A stretch of DNA of 64,000 nt from NCBI RefSeq assembly GCF_019029495.1, contig NZ_JAERQM010000008.1, positions 1 to 64,000 on the forward strand. Reading direction: 5' to 3'. The stretch is from Falsiroseomonas oleicola (GTDB lineage Bacteria; Pseudomonadota; Alphaproteobacteria; Acetobacterales; Acetobacteraceae). Under the pieces are notes generated by a model. The model did no database searches and was not told where the DNA came from. It saw only the letters and a program-made list of their open reading frames with translations. This document shows positions 34,944 through 43,026 of the stretch, piece by piece. Position 1 is the first letter of the stretch; each line of letters starts with the position of its first letter. The position numbers and the translations under genes are program-made.

Positions 34944-35879
34944 ATGATGCGATTCTTCGCCAGCCGCCTGCTGCGCGCCGCCATCACCATCGTGATGGTG
35001 GTGACTTTCGCCTTCATCGTGCTGCGCCTGTCCGGTGACCCCGCGCAGATCATTATGGGCGCCGATGCCCCGCCCGAGGCGGTGGACGCCTTCCGCACGG
35101 CCTGGGGCCTCGATCAGCCCGTGTGGCTGCAGTACTTTCACTATTTTGGTGCCATCTTTCAGGGCGACCTCGGGCGTTCCATGCGTGACGGGCGCGATGC
35201 CATCGTGCTGGTGACGGAGCGGATTCCAGCCACCCTGGCGCTGACCATCCCCGCGCTCATCATCAAGCTCGGCCTCGGCATTCCCGCCGGCATCACCGCG
35301 GCGCTGCACCGCAACTCCTTCATCGACCGCGCCGTGATGCTGCTGGCGGTCGCCGGCTTCACCGTGCCGTCCTTCGTGCTCGGGTTGTTGCTGGTGCTGG
35401 TCTTTGCCGTGCAGCTCGGCTGGCTGCCCTCCGGCGGGCAGGAAAGCTGGCGCCACGCCATCCTGCCCATCATCACCATGGGTGTCGGCGGCGCCGCCGT
35501 GCTGGCGCGCTTCACCCGGTCCGCGATGCTCGAAGTGCTCGGCCAGCCCTATATCCGCACGGCCTCCGCCAAGGGCGTGCCGTGGCGCTCGGTGGTCTGG
35601 GGGCACGCCCTGCCCAACGCCGCCATCCCCACCGTCACCATCGTGGGCTTCATGGTCGGCAGCCTGATCGCCGGCGCCGTCGTCGTCGAAAGCGTCTTCT
35701 CCTGGCCCGGTGTCGGGCGCCTGCTCGTCGTCGCCGTCGCCAACCGGGACCTCGCCGTCGTGCAATGCATCCTGCTGCTGGTCGCGGCCACCATGGTCAC
35801 CGCCAATCTGGTGGTGGACCTGCTCTACGGCCTGCTCGACCCGCGACTTCGCAACCAACCCAAGCGCGCGGCGGCCTGA
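34944..35879 (+). CDS. oligopeptide-type ABC permease (DppB-like)
   Basis: 311 aa inner-membrane subunit with about six helices. The N-terminal helix (RLLRAAITIVMVVTFAFIVL) is followed by GDPAQIIMG, and the EAA-like loop reads YIRTASAKGVPWRSVVWGHALPNA, where it contacts the ATPases. It ends ESVFSWPGVGRLLVVAV as in DppB. ATG 34944 (or 34947) is 1 nt after the ATPase stop. Confidence 0.94.
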   Translation: MMRFFASRLLRAAITIVMVVTFAFIVLRLSGDPAQIIMGADAPPEAVDAFRTAWGLDQPVWLQYFHYFGAIFQGDLGRSMRDGRDAIVLVTERIPATLALTIPALIIKLGLGIPAGITAALHRNSFIDRAVMLLAVAGFTVPSFVLGLLLVLVFAVQLGWLPSGGQESWRHAILPIITMGVGGAAVLARFTRSAMLEVLGQPYIRTASAKGVPWRSVVWGHALPNAAIPTVTIVGFMVGSLIAGAVVVESVFSWPGVGRLLVVAVANRDLAVVQCILLLVAATMVTANLVVDLLYGLLDPRLRNQPKRAAA

Positions 35880-35882
35880 ACC

Positions 35883-36761
35883 ATGTCCGACATCACCGCC
35901 CCCCTCACCCTGCCCACCACCGCGCCCCGCAAGGCGCGGCCGCTGCCACCGCCGATGGTGATCTTCGGCCTGGTCTGGCTGGCCGCCATGCTCGCCACCG
36001 CGCTGCTGGCCGATGTCATCAGCCCCTATGCCTATACCGCGCTCGACCTGCGCAACCGCCTCTCGCCCCCCATCGGCATGGGCGGCACCTGGCTGCACCC
36101 GCTCGGCACGGACGAACTCGGCCGCGATGTGCTGGCACGCCTGATCTACTCGATCCGCATGAGCCTTCTCATCGCCTTCGGCGCCACCATCATCGGCGCC
36201 GTGGTCGGTACCACCCTCGGCTTCCTCGCCGCCCACTTCCGCGGCTTCGTGGAACAGGTGGTGCTGGCGCTGGTCGACTTCTCGGCCAGCCTGCCCTTCC
36301 TGATCCTGGCGCTGTCCGTCCTCGCCTTCTTCGGCAACTCGATGGTGCTGTTCATCTGCCTGCTCGGCTTCCACGCCTGGGAACGCTACGCCCGCATCGC
36401 CCGCGGCCTGGCGATCTCCGCCAACGGCCAGGGCTACGCTGCCGCAGTGCGCCAACTCGGCGCCACCCCCTGGCGGATCTACGGGCGCCACGTGCTGCCG
36501 AACATCGCCTCCACCCTCATCGTCTCGATGACCCTCGCCTTCCCGGAAATCATCCTGCTGGAATCCGGCCTCTCCTTCCTCGGCCTCGGCGTGCAACCGC
36601 CCGCCACCTCCCTCGGCTCCATGGTCGGCTACGGCCGCGAATACCTGACCCGCGCCCCCTGGATCCTGCTCGCCCCGGCCTTCACCATCATCCTGACCAC
36701 CCTCTCCGTCTCCCTCCTCGGCGACTGGCTCCGCGACCGCCTCGACCCGACCCTGCGGTGA
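35883..36761 (+). CDS. oligopeptide-type ABC permease (DppC-like)
   Basis: 292 aa second permease. It has HPLGTDELGRDVLARLIYSIR, the EAA-like loop YAAAVRQLGATPWRIYGRHVLPN, ESGLSFLGLGVQPPATSLGSM and DWLRDRLDPTLR, the standard DppC pattern. It starts 3 nt after the DppB-like stop and closes the transporter operon. A BIME-like palindromic element follows. Confidence 0.94.
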   Translation: MSDITAPLTLPTTAPRKARPLPPPMVIFGLVWLAAMLATALLADVISPYAYTALDLRNRLSPPIGMGGTWLHPLGTDELGRDVLARLIYSIRMSLLIAFGATIIGAVVGTTLGFLAAHFRGFVEQVVLALVDFSASLPFLILALSVLAFFGNSMVLFICLLGFHAWERYARIARGLAISANGQGYAAAVRQLGATPWRIYGRHVLPNIASTLIVSMTLAFPEIILLESGLSFLGLGVQPPATSLGSMVGYGREYLTRAPWILLAPAFTIILTTLSVSLLGDWLRDRLDPTLR

Positions 36762-36782
36762 GGAGGGTTGCGCGGGTGGTTT

Positions 36783-36993
36783 GCAAGGAGGGCTCTGCCC
36801 TCCCTGCACCCTCCCGCGAAGGGGCAGTGGCCCCTTCGATCCCTTGGATGAGGGGTAGGCGAGAGGAGGGGCACGGAGCGACCGCTTGTCCCGACGCGCC
36901 CGCCATGCCCCTCCTCTCGCCTACCCCTTAACGGGATTCCAAAGGGACCACTGTCCCTTTGGCAGGGGGTGCAGGGGGACAGCGTCCCCCTGC
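36783..36993. repeat. BIME-like composite palindromic element
   Basis: Two inverted copies of a REP-like unit flank a 23-bp perfect inverted repeat (36851-36873/36906-36928). Each unit has two hairpins: 36787-36803 and 36817-36838 on the left, 36939-36962 and 36971-36993 on the right. The right unit is the reverse complement of the left with scattered, partly compensatory changes. It sits between the transporter operon and the phosphodiesterase gene, and could act as a transcription or RNA-stability boundary. Confidence 0.8.
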
Positions 36994-37035
36994 AATCACC
37001 CGCACCACCTTCCTCAACCATAGGAGTCCGTGTCG

Positions 37036-38460
37036 ATGTCGCGTTTCGTGCTGGTGGCGTTGGATGGGTTGAGGCCGGACATGGTGTCGGCCGCGGCGAC
37101 GCCGCATTTGGCGGGGTTGGTGGCGGCGGGGACGCGGTTTGCGAATGCGCGGAGTGTGTTTCCGAGTGAGACGCGGGTGGCGACGCCGTCGCTCATCACC
37201 GGGTGCCGGCCGGGTGGGCATGGGATGGTGGCGAATACCTTGTTCGATGCGGGGGTGGCGCCGGACCGGTTGTTGCGGACGAAGCTGGTGGCCGATGTGC
37301 TGGCCATGGCGAAGGGGGCGGAGAGCCCCCTGGAGCGGTTGAGCCTTGGGGAGAGGCTGGCGGCGGCCGGGCGCAGCTTTGCGCTGGTCAGCGCGGGCAC
37401 GGCGGGGGCGGCGCGGTTGCTGCATCCGGCGGCGGAGCGGCTGGGCGGTTTTCGCTGGAATGTCGAGGATACCGAAGGCGCGACGGCGGCGGAGGTGCGG
37501 GCGGCGCTGGGCGAGACCCCGGCCCATGCCGTGCCGAATCTTGGCCGGGTGGCGCATGCGGGGCGGGTGCTGCTGGAGCATGTGCTGCCGAAGCTGAAGC
37601 CGGATGTGGCGCTGCTGTGGCTGTCGGAGCCGGATATCGCCTTCCATTGGGGCGGGCTGTTGTCGCCGGAGGCGAAGGCCGGGTTGGCGGCGGCGGATGC
37701 GGTTGTGGGCCAGGTGGTGGCCTGGCGGGATGCGCAGCCGGATGCGGCGGAGATCGGCATCGTGGTGCTGTCCGACCACGGCCATGTGACGGGGCGCGGC
37801 AAGCTGTCGCTGGCGGCAGAGCTGCGGCGGGCGGGCTTTCGGGCCGGCACCGGCATGGCGCCGGATGTGGATGTCGTGGTGGCGCCCGCCGCCGCGCCGG
37901 GGATGTGGTTCCGGGACAAGGCGCTGGCGCCGCAGGTGGCGGAATTCCTGGCGACCCAGGCCTGGGCCGGGCCGCTGCTGGCGCGCGATCCGGGGATTCT
38001 GCCGGCGGGCCAGGCCATGGCGCTGTCGGTGCTCGGCAGCGGGCATCGGCGCAGCGCCGATCTGGTCGCGACGTTTGCGGGCAGCGCGGAGGCCGATGAA
38101 TGGGGCCTGCCCGGCCATGCGCCCTTCGATGCGCCGGATGTGCCGGAGGGTGGCGGCATGCATGGCGGGCTGCACCGGGCGGAGCTGGCGACGGTGCTGG
38201 TGATGCAGGGTGGCCCGTTCCGGCGCGGCGCGGTGGCACAGTCCCCCGCCGACCTCACCGACATCGCCCCCACCGTGCTGCATCTGCTGGGGCTGGGCCC
38301 GGAGGGCTGCGAGGGCCGCCCGCTGGCCGCCGCCTGGGACGCGGCGCGGGATGCCGCGCCGCTGCACGAGCTGGTCGAAATGCCGCGCGGCTTCGTGCTG
38401 GAAGCGATGCGGGCGGAGCCGGCGGGCCGGCTCTACCCCACCGGAATGCGGAAAGTTTAG
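37036..38460 (+). CDS. type I phosphodiesterase / alkaline phosphatase family protein
   Basis: 474 aa metal-dependent hydrolase of the nucleotide pyrophosphatase/phosphodiesterase clan. It has metal Asp10 in LVALDGLRPD, nucleophile-type Thr46 in FPSETRVATPSLITG, SEPDIAFHWGG, VLSDHGHV and a late MHGG motif. It has no signal peptide. Possible substrates are phosphodiesters, or a phosphonate such as phosphonoacetate. AGGAG lies 9 nt before ATG 37036, and a GTG 6 bp upstream is too close to that site. It follows the transporter operon across the palindromic element. Confidence 0.82.
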   Translation: MSRFVLVALDGLRPDMVSAAATPHLAGLVAAGTRFANARSVFPSETRVATPSLITGCRPGGHGMVANTLFDAGVAPDRLLRTKLVADVLAMAKGAESPLERLSLGERLAAAGRSFALVSAGTAGAARLLHPAAERLGGFRWNVEDTEGATAAEVRAALGETPAHAVPNLGRVAHAGRVLLEHVLPKLKPDVALLWLSEPDIAFHWGGLLSPEAKAGLAAADAVVGQVVAWRDAQPDAAEIGIVVLSDHGHVTGRGKLSLAAELRRAGFRAGTGMAPDVDVVVAPAAAPGMWFRDKALAPQVAEFLATQAWAGPLLARDPGILPAGQAMALSVLGSGHRRSADLVATFAGSAEADEWGLPGHAPFDAPDVPEGGGMHGGLHRAELATVLVMQGGPFRRGAVAQSPADLTDIAPTVLHLLGLGPEGCEGRPLAAAWDAARDAAPLHELVEMPRGFVLEAMRAEPAGRLYPTGMRKV

Positions 38461-39488
38461 CGAATCGGCGGCGCGTACATCAGCCCACCGCGGGTCCAGA
38501 GGTCGTTCTGGCCGCGGTCGAGGCCGATCGGCGTGTTCTCGCCGAGGTGGCGGGCGAAGATCTCGCCGTAATTGCCCACCGCCTTGATGGCGTTGTAGGC
38601 CCAGCGGCGATCGAGGCCCATGAAGGGGCCGTGGTCGCCGGTGACGCCCAGCAGGCGGCGCACATCGGGGCGTGGGCTGGACAGCATCTCGTCCAGATTG
38701 GCCCGGGTGATGCCGAGTTCCTCCGCCTCGATCAGCGCATAGACGGTCCAGCGGACGATATCGAACCACTGGTCGTCGCCCTGCCGAACGGCGACAGCCA
38801 GCGGCTCCTTGGAGATGCGGTCAGGCAGGATGACGTGGTCGCGCGGATTCTGCATGGCCGAACGCGCGCCGGCCAGTTGCGAGGCATCCGTGGTGAAGAC
38901 GTCGCAGCGGTTGGACTGGTAGGCGATGCGCGTCTCGTCATTCTGCTCGAAGACCACGGGGCGGACGCGGATGTTGTTGGAGCGTGCCCAGTCGGCCAGG
39001 TTCAGCTCGCTGGTCGTGCCGGAGGTGACGCAGAAGCTGGCGCCGTCCAGTTCTACGCCGCGCGTCACGCCCAGGCTGCGGCGCACCAGGAAGCCCTGGC
39101 CGTCGTAGAAGTTCACGGCGGTGAAGTTCAGGCCATTGGCGGTGTCGCGGCTCTGCGTCCAGGTGGTGCTGCGCGGCAGGATATCGATCTGGCCCGACTG
39201 CAGCGCCGTCATGCGGGAGGCGGAGTTGAGGATGGTCCAGCGCGCGGTGCCGGCATCGCCCAGCACGGCGGCGGCGACGGCGCGGCAGGTATCGGCATCG
39301 AGGCCGGTATAGACGCCACGGCTGTCCATCACGCCGAGGCCCGGCGCGCCGGGATGGCCGCCGCAGAGCACGGTGCCACGTGCGCGCACCGCCTGCAGCG
39401 TCGGCCCGGGCTGCGCCACGCTCTGCGCCAGCGCGGGCAGCGCGAGCGACAGCAGCAGCCCCGCGGCTGCGAAGGTCTTGCGGATCAT
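38457..39488 (-). CDS. amino-acid-type periplasmic binding protein (SBP_bac_3, AapJ-like)
   Basis: 343 aa receptor. Signal peptide (KTFAAAGLLLSLALPALAQ), then RGTVLCGGHPGAPGLGVMDS and GLDADTCRAVAAAVLGD, TTWTQSRDTANGLNF and FCVTSGTTSELNLADW, as in AapJ-type general amino-acid receptors. Oddly, its ATG overlaps the stop of a TRAP permease gene by ATGA rather than sitting with an ABC permease. It may work with that TRAP permease or be a stranded ABC receptor. It converges on the phosphodiesterase gene, with a 4-bp overlap of stops. Confidence 0.88.
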   Translation of the reverse strand: MIRKTFAAAGLLLSLALPALAQSVAQPGPTLQAVRARGTVLCGGHPGAPGLGVMDSRGVYTGLDADTCRAVAAAVLGDAGTARWTILNSASRMTALQSGQIDILPRSTTWTQSRDTANGLNFTAVNFYDGQGFLVRRSLGVTRGVELDGASFCVTSGTTSELNLADWARSNNIRVRPVVFEQNDETRIAYQSNRCDVFTTDASQLAGARSAMQNPRDHVILPDRISKEPLAVAVRQGDDQWFDIVRWTVYALIEAEELGITRANLDEMLSSPRPDVRRLLGVTGDHGPFMGLDRRWAYNAIKAVGNYGEIFARHLGENTPIGLDRGQNDLWTRGGLMYAPPIR

Positions 39489-41398
39489 GATTGGTGTTCC
39501 TCCGTGCGGCGTGCGGTTCGTGCCGCCGCCATTTGCCATGCCGCCACGACGCCCAGGGAACCGAAGGCCAGGGCGAAGCGGCCCGCGTCAGGGATTGCGT
39601 GCAGGAAGGCCACCGCCAGGCCCAGCGCGCCGAGCGCCATGCGCAGCGGCGCCCCCATCGGCGCCAACAGGAAGCCGGCATAGGCCGAGGTGAACAGCAC
39701 CAGGGCGCCGGCCATGATGGAGATGGACAGGCAGATCTGCACCAGCCCGCCCCGCATCATGATCCCCGGATCGTAGATGAAGGCGAAGCCCACCGCGAAA
39801 CCGGCAATGGCGAAGCGGGAGGAATGCAGCGCCGTCATCAGCGGGCTGGCCTTGGCGATCGCGGCGGCGGCGAAGGCGGCCGCGGCGACCGGCGGCGTCG
39901 TATCCGCCAGCACCGCGAAATAGAAGACGAACATGTGCGCCTGCAGCATGTCGACATTCAGGTAGCTGCCCAGTTCCAGCACCTGCGGCACGCCGATGGC
40001 GGCGGCGATGATGTAGCTCGGCGTGGTCGGGATCCCCATGCCCAGGATCAGCACGGTGATCGCCAGCAGCAGCAGCAGCATCGCCAGGTCGCCGCCGGCG
40101 ACTTCCTTGATGATGCCGCCGAAGGCCACCACCATGCCCGTCGCGGTCAGGGCGGAGACGACGATGCCGGCACCGGCGATGGTCACGGCCAGCGGCGCCA
40201 TGGTCAGCCCGGCGCGGGCCAGGCTGTCCAGCACCTGCATCGGCGTCATTCGCGTGCGCCGGCGCAGGAAGGCGACGCCGACCATGGAGAGCGTGGCGCA
40301 GAAGGCGGCGAAGTTGCCGGACCAGCGTTCGGTCATCAGCCAGACCAGCACGCCGATCGGGATCACCAGATGGGCATCGGCCAGAACCTCACGCCATGCC
40401 GGGATCTCGGCGGCGGGCACGGGCTGGAGACCGAGCTTCTTCGCCTCGAAATGCACGGCGGCGAGAATGGCGAAATAGTACAGCACCGCCCCGGCGGCGG
40501 CGGCCACCAGGATATTGCCGTAGGGGATATTGGTGATCTCCGCCATCACGAAGGCGGCCGCCCCCATCACGGGGGGCATCAGCGCACCACCGACGGAGGA
40601 GGCGCTCTCGATCCCACCGGCCACCGCCGGCCGGTAGCCGACGCGCATCATCAGCGGAATGGTCATCGATCCGGTGGTGATGACGTTGGAGACGGAGGAG
40701 CCGCTCATCGTCCCGAACAGGCCGGAGGTGACGACCGCCACCTTGGCCGGCCCACCCGAATAGCGCCCGGCCACGGCCGTGCCGAAATTGGAGAACAGCC
40801 GCCCCGTGCCGCTGCCCTGCATGAAGCTGCCGAACAGGATGAAGACGGCGATGATGGTGGCGACGATCCCGGTCAGCGGACCGTAGACACCGCCGGCCGT
40901 GGGCACGAGCCAGGAGGCCTCGACGATTTCCTGCGGCGTGAAGGGCCGCGCATTCAGCAGCCCCGGCACCAGCCAGCCGAACTGCATATAGGCCAGCGAC
41001 ACGGCGACCATGATGGCCAGGCCCGGCTCCACCGCGCGGCGAATCGCCTCCAGCAGTGTGACGATCGCGATGATGCCAAGCACCATCATGGTCGGCGTGA
41101 AGGGGTCGACATATTCCATGCGGTCGGCGACCGCCATCCAGTTCCACATCACCCAGGCATGCGGAACGCCCGACACCACGGCCCAGACCCAGTCGAGCAC
41201 CGAGGGCCGGTGCCGGGGGGATCGGGTCTTGAAGGCCGGGTACAACAGGAACAGCAGCGGCGTGAACACCAGCAGGTGAAAGCCGCGCATCTGGATCGGC
41301 TCGGGGAACCCCGTGCCGCCGAAATACAGGTGGACCGCCGCAGCCGCGGCGGCCCAGGCCCAACAGACCCACTTCAGTGGGCCGGCGAGATCACGCAT
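39485..41398 (-). CDS. TRAP transporter fused permease (DctQM)
   Basis: 637 aa. An N-terminal four-helix small-subunit-like part (about 1-120) is fused to the large 12-helix DctM-type unit, as in TAXI-TRAP systems. GSFMQGSGTGRLFSNFGTA, SGSSVSNVITTGSMTIP and FGTMSGSS-type loops match the family. It is driven by an ion gradient, and its binding partner is the TAXI protein 25 bp upstream. Its stop overlaps the amino-acid-type receptor start by ATGA. Confidence 0.93.
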   Translation of the reverse strand: MRDLAGPLKWVCWAWAAAAAAVHLYFGGTGFPEPIQMRGFHLLVFTPLLFLLYPAFKTRSPRHRPSVLDWVWAVVSGVPHAWVMWNWMAVADRMEYVDPFTPTMMVLGIIAIVTLLEAIRRAVEPGLAIMVAVSLAYMQFGWLVPGLLNARPFTPQEIVEASWLVPTAGGVYGPLTGIVATIIAVFILFGSFMQGSGTGRLFSNFGTAVAGRYSGGPAKVAVVTSGLFGTMSGSSVSNVITTGSMTIPLMMRVGYRPAVAGGIESASSVGGALMPPVMGAAAFVMAEITNIPYGNILVAAAAGAVLYYFAILAAVHFEAKKLGLQPVPAAEIPAWREVLADAHLVIPIGVLVWLMTERWSGNFAAFCATLSMVGVAFLRRRTRMTPMQVLDSLARAGLTMAPLAVTIAGAGIVVSALTATGMVVAFGGIIKEVAGGDLAMLLLLLAITVLILGMGIPTTPSYIIAAAIGVPQVLELGSYLNVDMLQAHMFVFYFAVLADTTPPVAAAAFAAAAIAKASPLMTALHSSRFAIAGFAVGFAFIYDPGIMMRGGLVQICLSISIMAGALVLFTSAYAGFLLAPMGAPLRMALGALGLAVAFLHAIPDAGRFALAFGSLGVVAAWQMAAARTARRTEEHQS

Positions 41399-41423
41399 TC
41401 TTCCGCGCCAGCCCTGCCAGACT

Positions 41424-42419
41424 TCAGGCCGGCATCACGCCGGCTTCGCGGAAGGCCCGCGCGGCGCCGGGATGCAGGGGCACGCCGTTGTAGCGCCAGG
41501 CCTTGGCAGGGTCGAAGGCGCCCATCGAGGCATGGATCTGCGTCAGCCGCGTGCCGCGGTTCTTGATGAGGGTGCGGGTGATGCCATAGGCGACATCATC
41601 CGGCACGCTCTCATTCACCAGGATCACGCTGTCCATGGTGGTGACCATCAGGTCGCGGGACTGCAGCGTCGGATAGGTCGCCGCCGGCAGCACGCCCTCG
41701 GCATAGGCGTAGGTATCGGCCAGGTGCTTGCGGACATCGTCCGGGAAGCCGACGAGCTGGGAGGCGCGGCGGCCCTGGCCGATCTCGGTCAGGATCGCGG
41801 CCGGCTTGGCCAGCGCGGCATAGAGGTAGTCCACCTGCCCATCGGCATAGGCCGCGCCGATATCGGCGTAGCTGCCATTCAGGTAGCGGCCACCCTCGCT
41901 GCGGATCTTGTCCGGGCTGGTGCCGAGGAAGCGCAGGATGCGCTGAAGCGTCATCTCATCGGTGGAGGAACGCTGCGGGCAGGCGATCTTCAGGCCCCGC
42001 TGGGTCAGGATTTCGCGCATCCCCTCCGGCCCCGTGCCGACGGCGCGGACCAGGTTGTGCTCGGTCGGGCTGTAGCCGGTGCCGAGGCTGCGCAGGCGCT
42101 CATGCTTGGTGGTATAGGGCTCCTCGCCCCGCGCCGCGGCAGCGGTGAAGGCATCGATGCCCCAGCCGAGCGGCGACTGGCCGTTGTTCACGCGGGTGGA
42201 ATTCGCCAGGCCACCGCCGGGCACCACGCGGATGCGGATGTTCGGATTCTCCTCGCCGATCAGGGAGGAAAGGCCGGCGGCCATGGTGTACCAGCCGCCA
42301 CCGACGGAACCGGCCACCCATTCGAAGGTCTGCTGCGCCTGAGCGGTGCGGATGAAGGGTGCGGAAAGCGCGGCGGCGCCCAGCAGCAAGCCGCTGCGGC
42401 GCGAAATCATCATGGCCAT
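41424..42419 (-). CDS. TAXI family TRAP solute-binding protein
   Basis: 331 aa periplasmic receptor. Export signal MISRRSGLLLGAAALSAPF, then WVAGSVGGGWYTMAAGLSSLI, VPGGGLANSTRVNNGQSPLGW and ILRFLGTSPDKIRSEGG, as in TAXI receptors for C4-dicarboxylates, glutamate or similar solutes. GGGGAGG lies 6 nt before ATG 42419, chosen among three in-frame ATGs. It heads the TRAP operon. Confidence 0.93.
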   Translation of the reverse strand: MAMMISRRSGLLLGAAALSAPFIRTAQAQQTFEWVAGSVGGGWYTMAAGLSSLIGEENPNIRIRVVPGGGLANSTRVNNGQSPLGWGIDAFTAAAARGEEPYTTKHERLRSLGTGYSPTEHNLVRAVGTGPEGMREILTQRGLKIACPQRSSTDEMTLQRILRFLGTSPDKIRSEGGRYLNGSYADIGAAYADGQVDYLYAALAKPAAILTEIGQGRRASQLVGFPDDVRKHLADTYAYAEGVLPAATYPTLQSRDLMVTTMDSVILVNESVPDDVAYGITRTLIKNRGTRLTQIHASMGAFDPAKAWRYNGVPLHPGAARAFREAGVMPA

Positions 42420-42522
42420 CGAGGGCCTCCCCGTTATGTCTGCGGCGCGGATCATGCGCGCCGCTTTGCCCGGCTTGCAACCGGGTCGGGGGCAGGTTTT
42501 GGCGGATGCCGGCCGTAATTGC

Positions 42523-42825
42523 TCAGCTTCGCGGCAGATAGGGCCTCGCCGCCTGCATCGCCGGCCCGCAGTTGGGCGCCGCCTCGGCCAGCACGGCATC
42601 GGCCTGCACCGTGCCGATCCAGGTGCCGATGCCGGTCCGGATCGCCCACCAGGGGTCCTCCGTCGCGCGCCGCAGCAACGCCGGGGCGGCCGAGGCGCCA
42701 CAGGCCGCGACCTGTCCCACCACCGCCGGCGGGGCATTGGCCTCCGCCAGGCGGGACTGCACCTCCGCGGTCAGGGGGTTCACCAGGAAGGCCAGGACGA
42801 ACCAGGCAATCAGATCGCCGATCAT
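42523..42825 (-). CDS. hypothetical protein with N-terminal hydrophobic segment
   Basis: 100 aa. It starts MIGDLIAWFVLAFLVNPLTAE, one hydrophobic stretch that could be a membrane anchor or signal, followed by an Ala-rich helical part with Cys37 and Cys85, which could pair in the periplasm. No clear ribosome binding site. It lies upstream of the TAXI gene on the same strand. I do not recognise the family; it may be real. Confidence 0.5.
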   Translation of the reverse strand: MIGDLIAWFVLAFLVNPLTAEVQSRLAEANAPPAVVGQVAACGASAAPALLRRATEDPWWAIRTGIGTWIGTVQADAVLAEAAPNCGPAMQAARPYLPRS

Positions 42826-43026
42826 CGGCCAGGACCCGGGCTGGGGTCGATGGTGGTCATGCGCAACAGCCTCCGCGATAGACGATCCGACATCGCGCGG
42901 CTGCGCCAGAGGGGCCCGGACCCGCCGCGCATCTGGCCGCGCGGGCCGCGCGCTTCAAGGGCGGTTGCGTCGCAACCGCGCCCCGCCCCATGCTGGGCCG
43001 AGAGCAATCGTTTGCCGGAGAGAACC

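Noticed and set aside
36851-36928. The 23-bp inverted repeat as insertion-sequence ends
   Set aside because: Only about 30 bp lie between the arms, no transposase or target duplication is seen, and the surrounding REP-like hairpins explain it better.
36783-36993. CRISPR-like repeat array
   Set aside because: Repeats are inverted hairpins, not evenly spaced direct repeats with unique spacers.
22603-38460. A complete C-P lyase (phn) cluster
   Set aside because: No phnGHIJKLM genes are present; only the transferase and hydrolase point to phosphonates.
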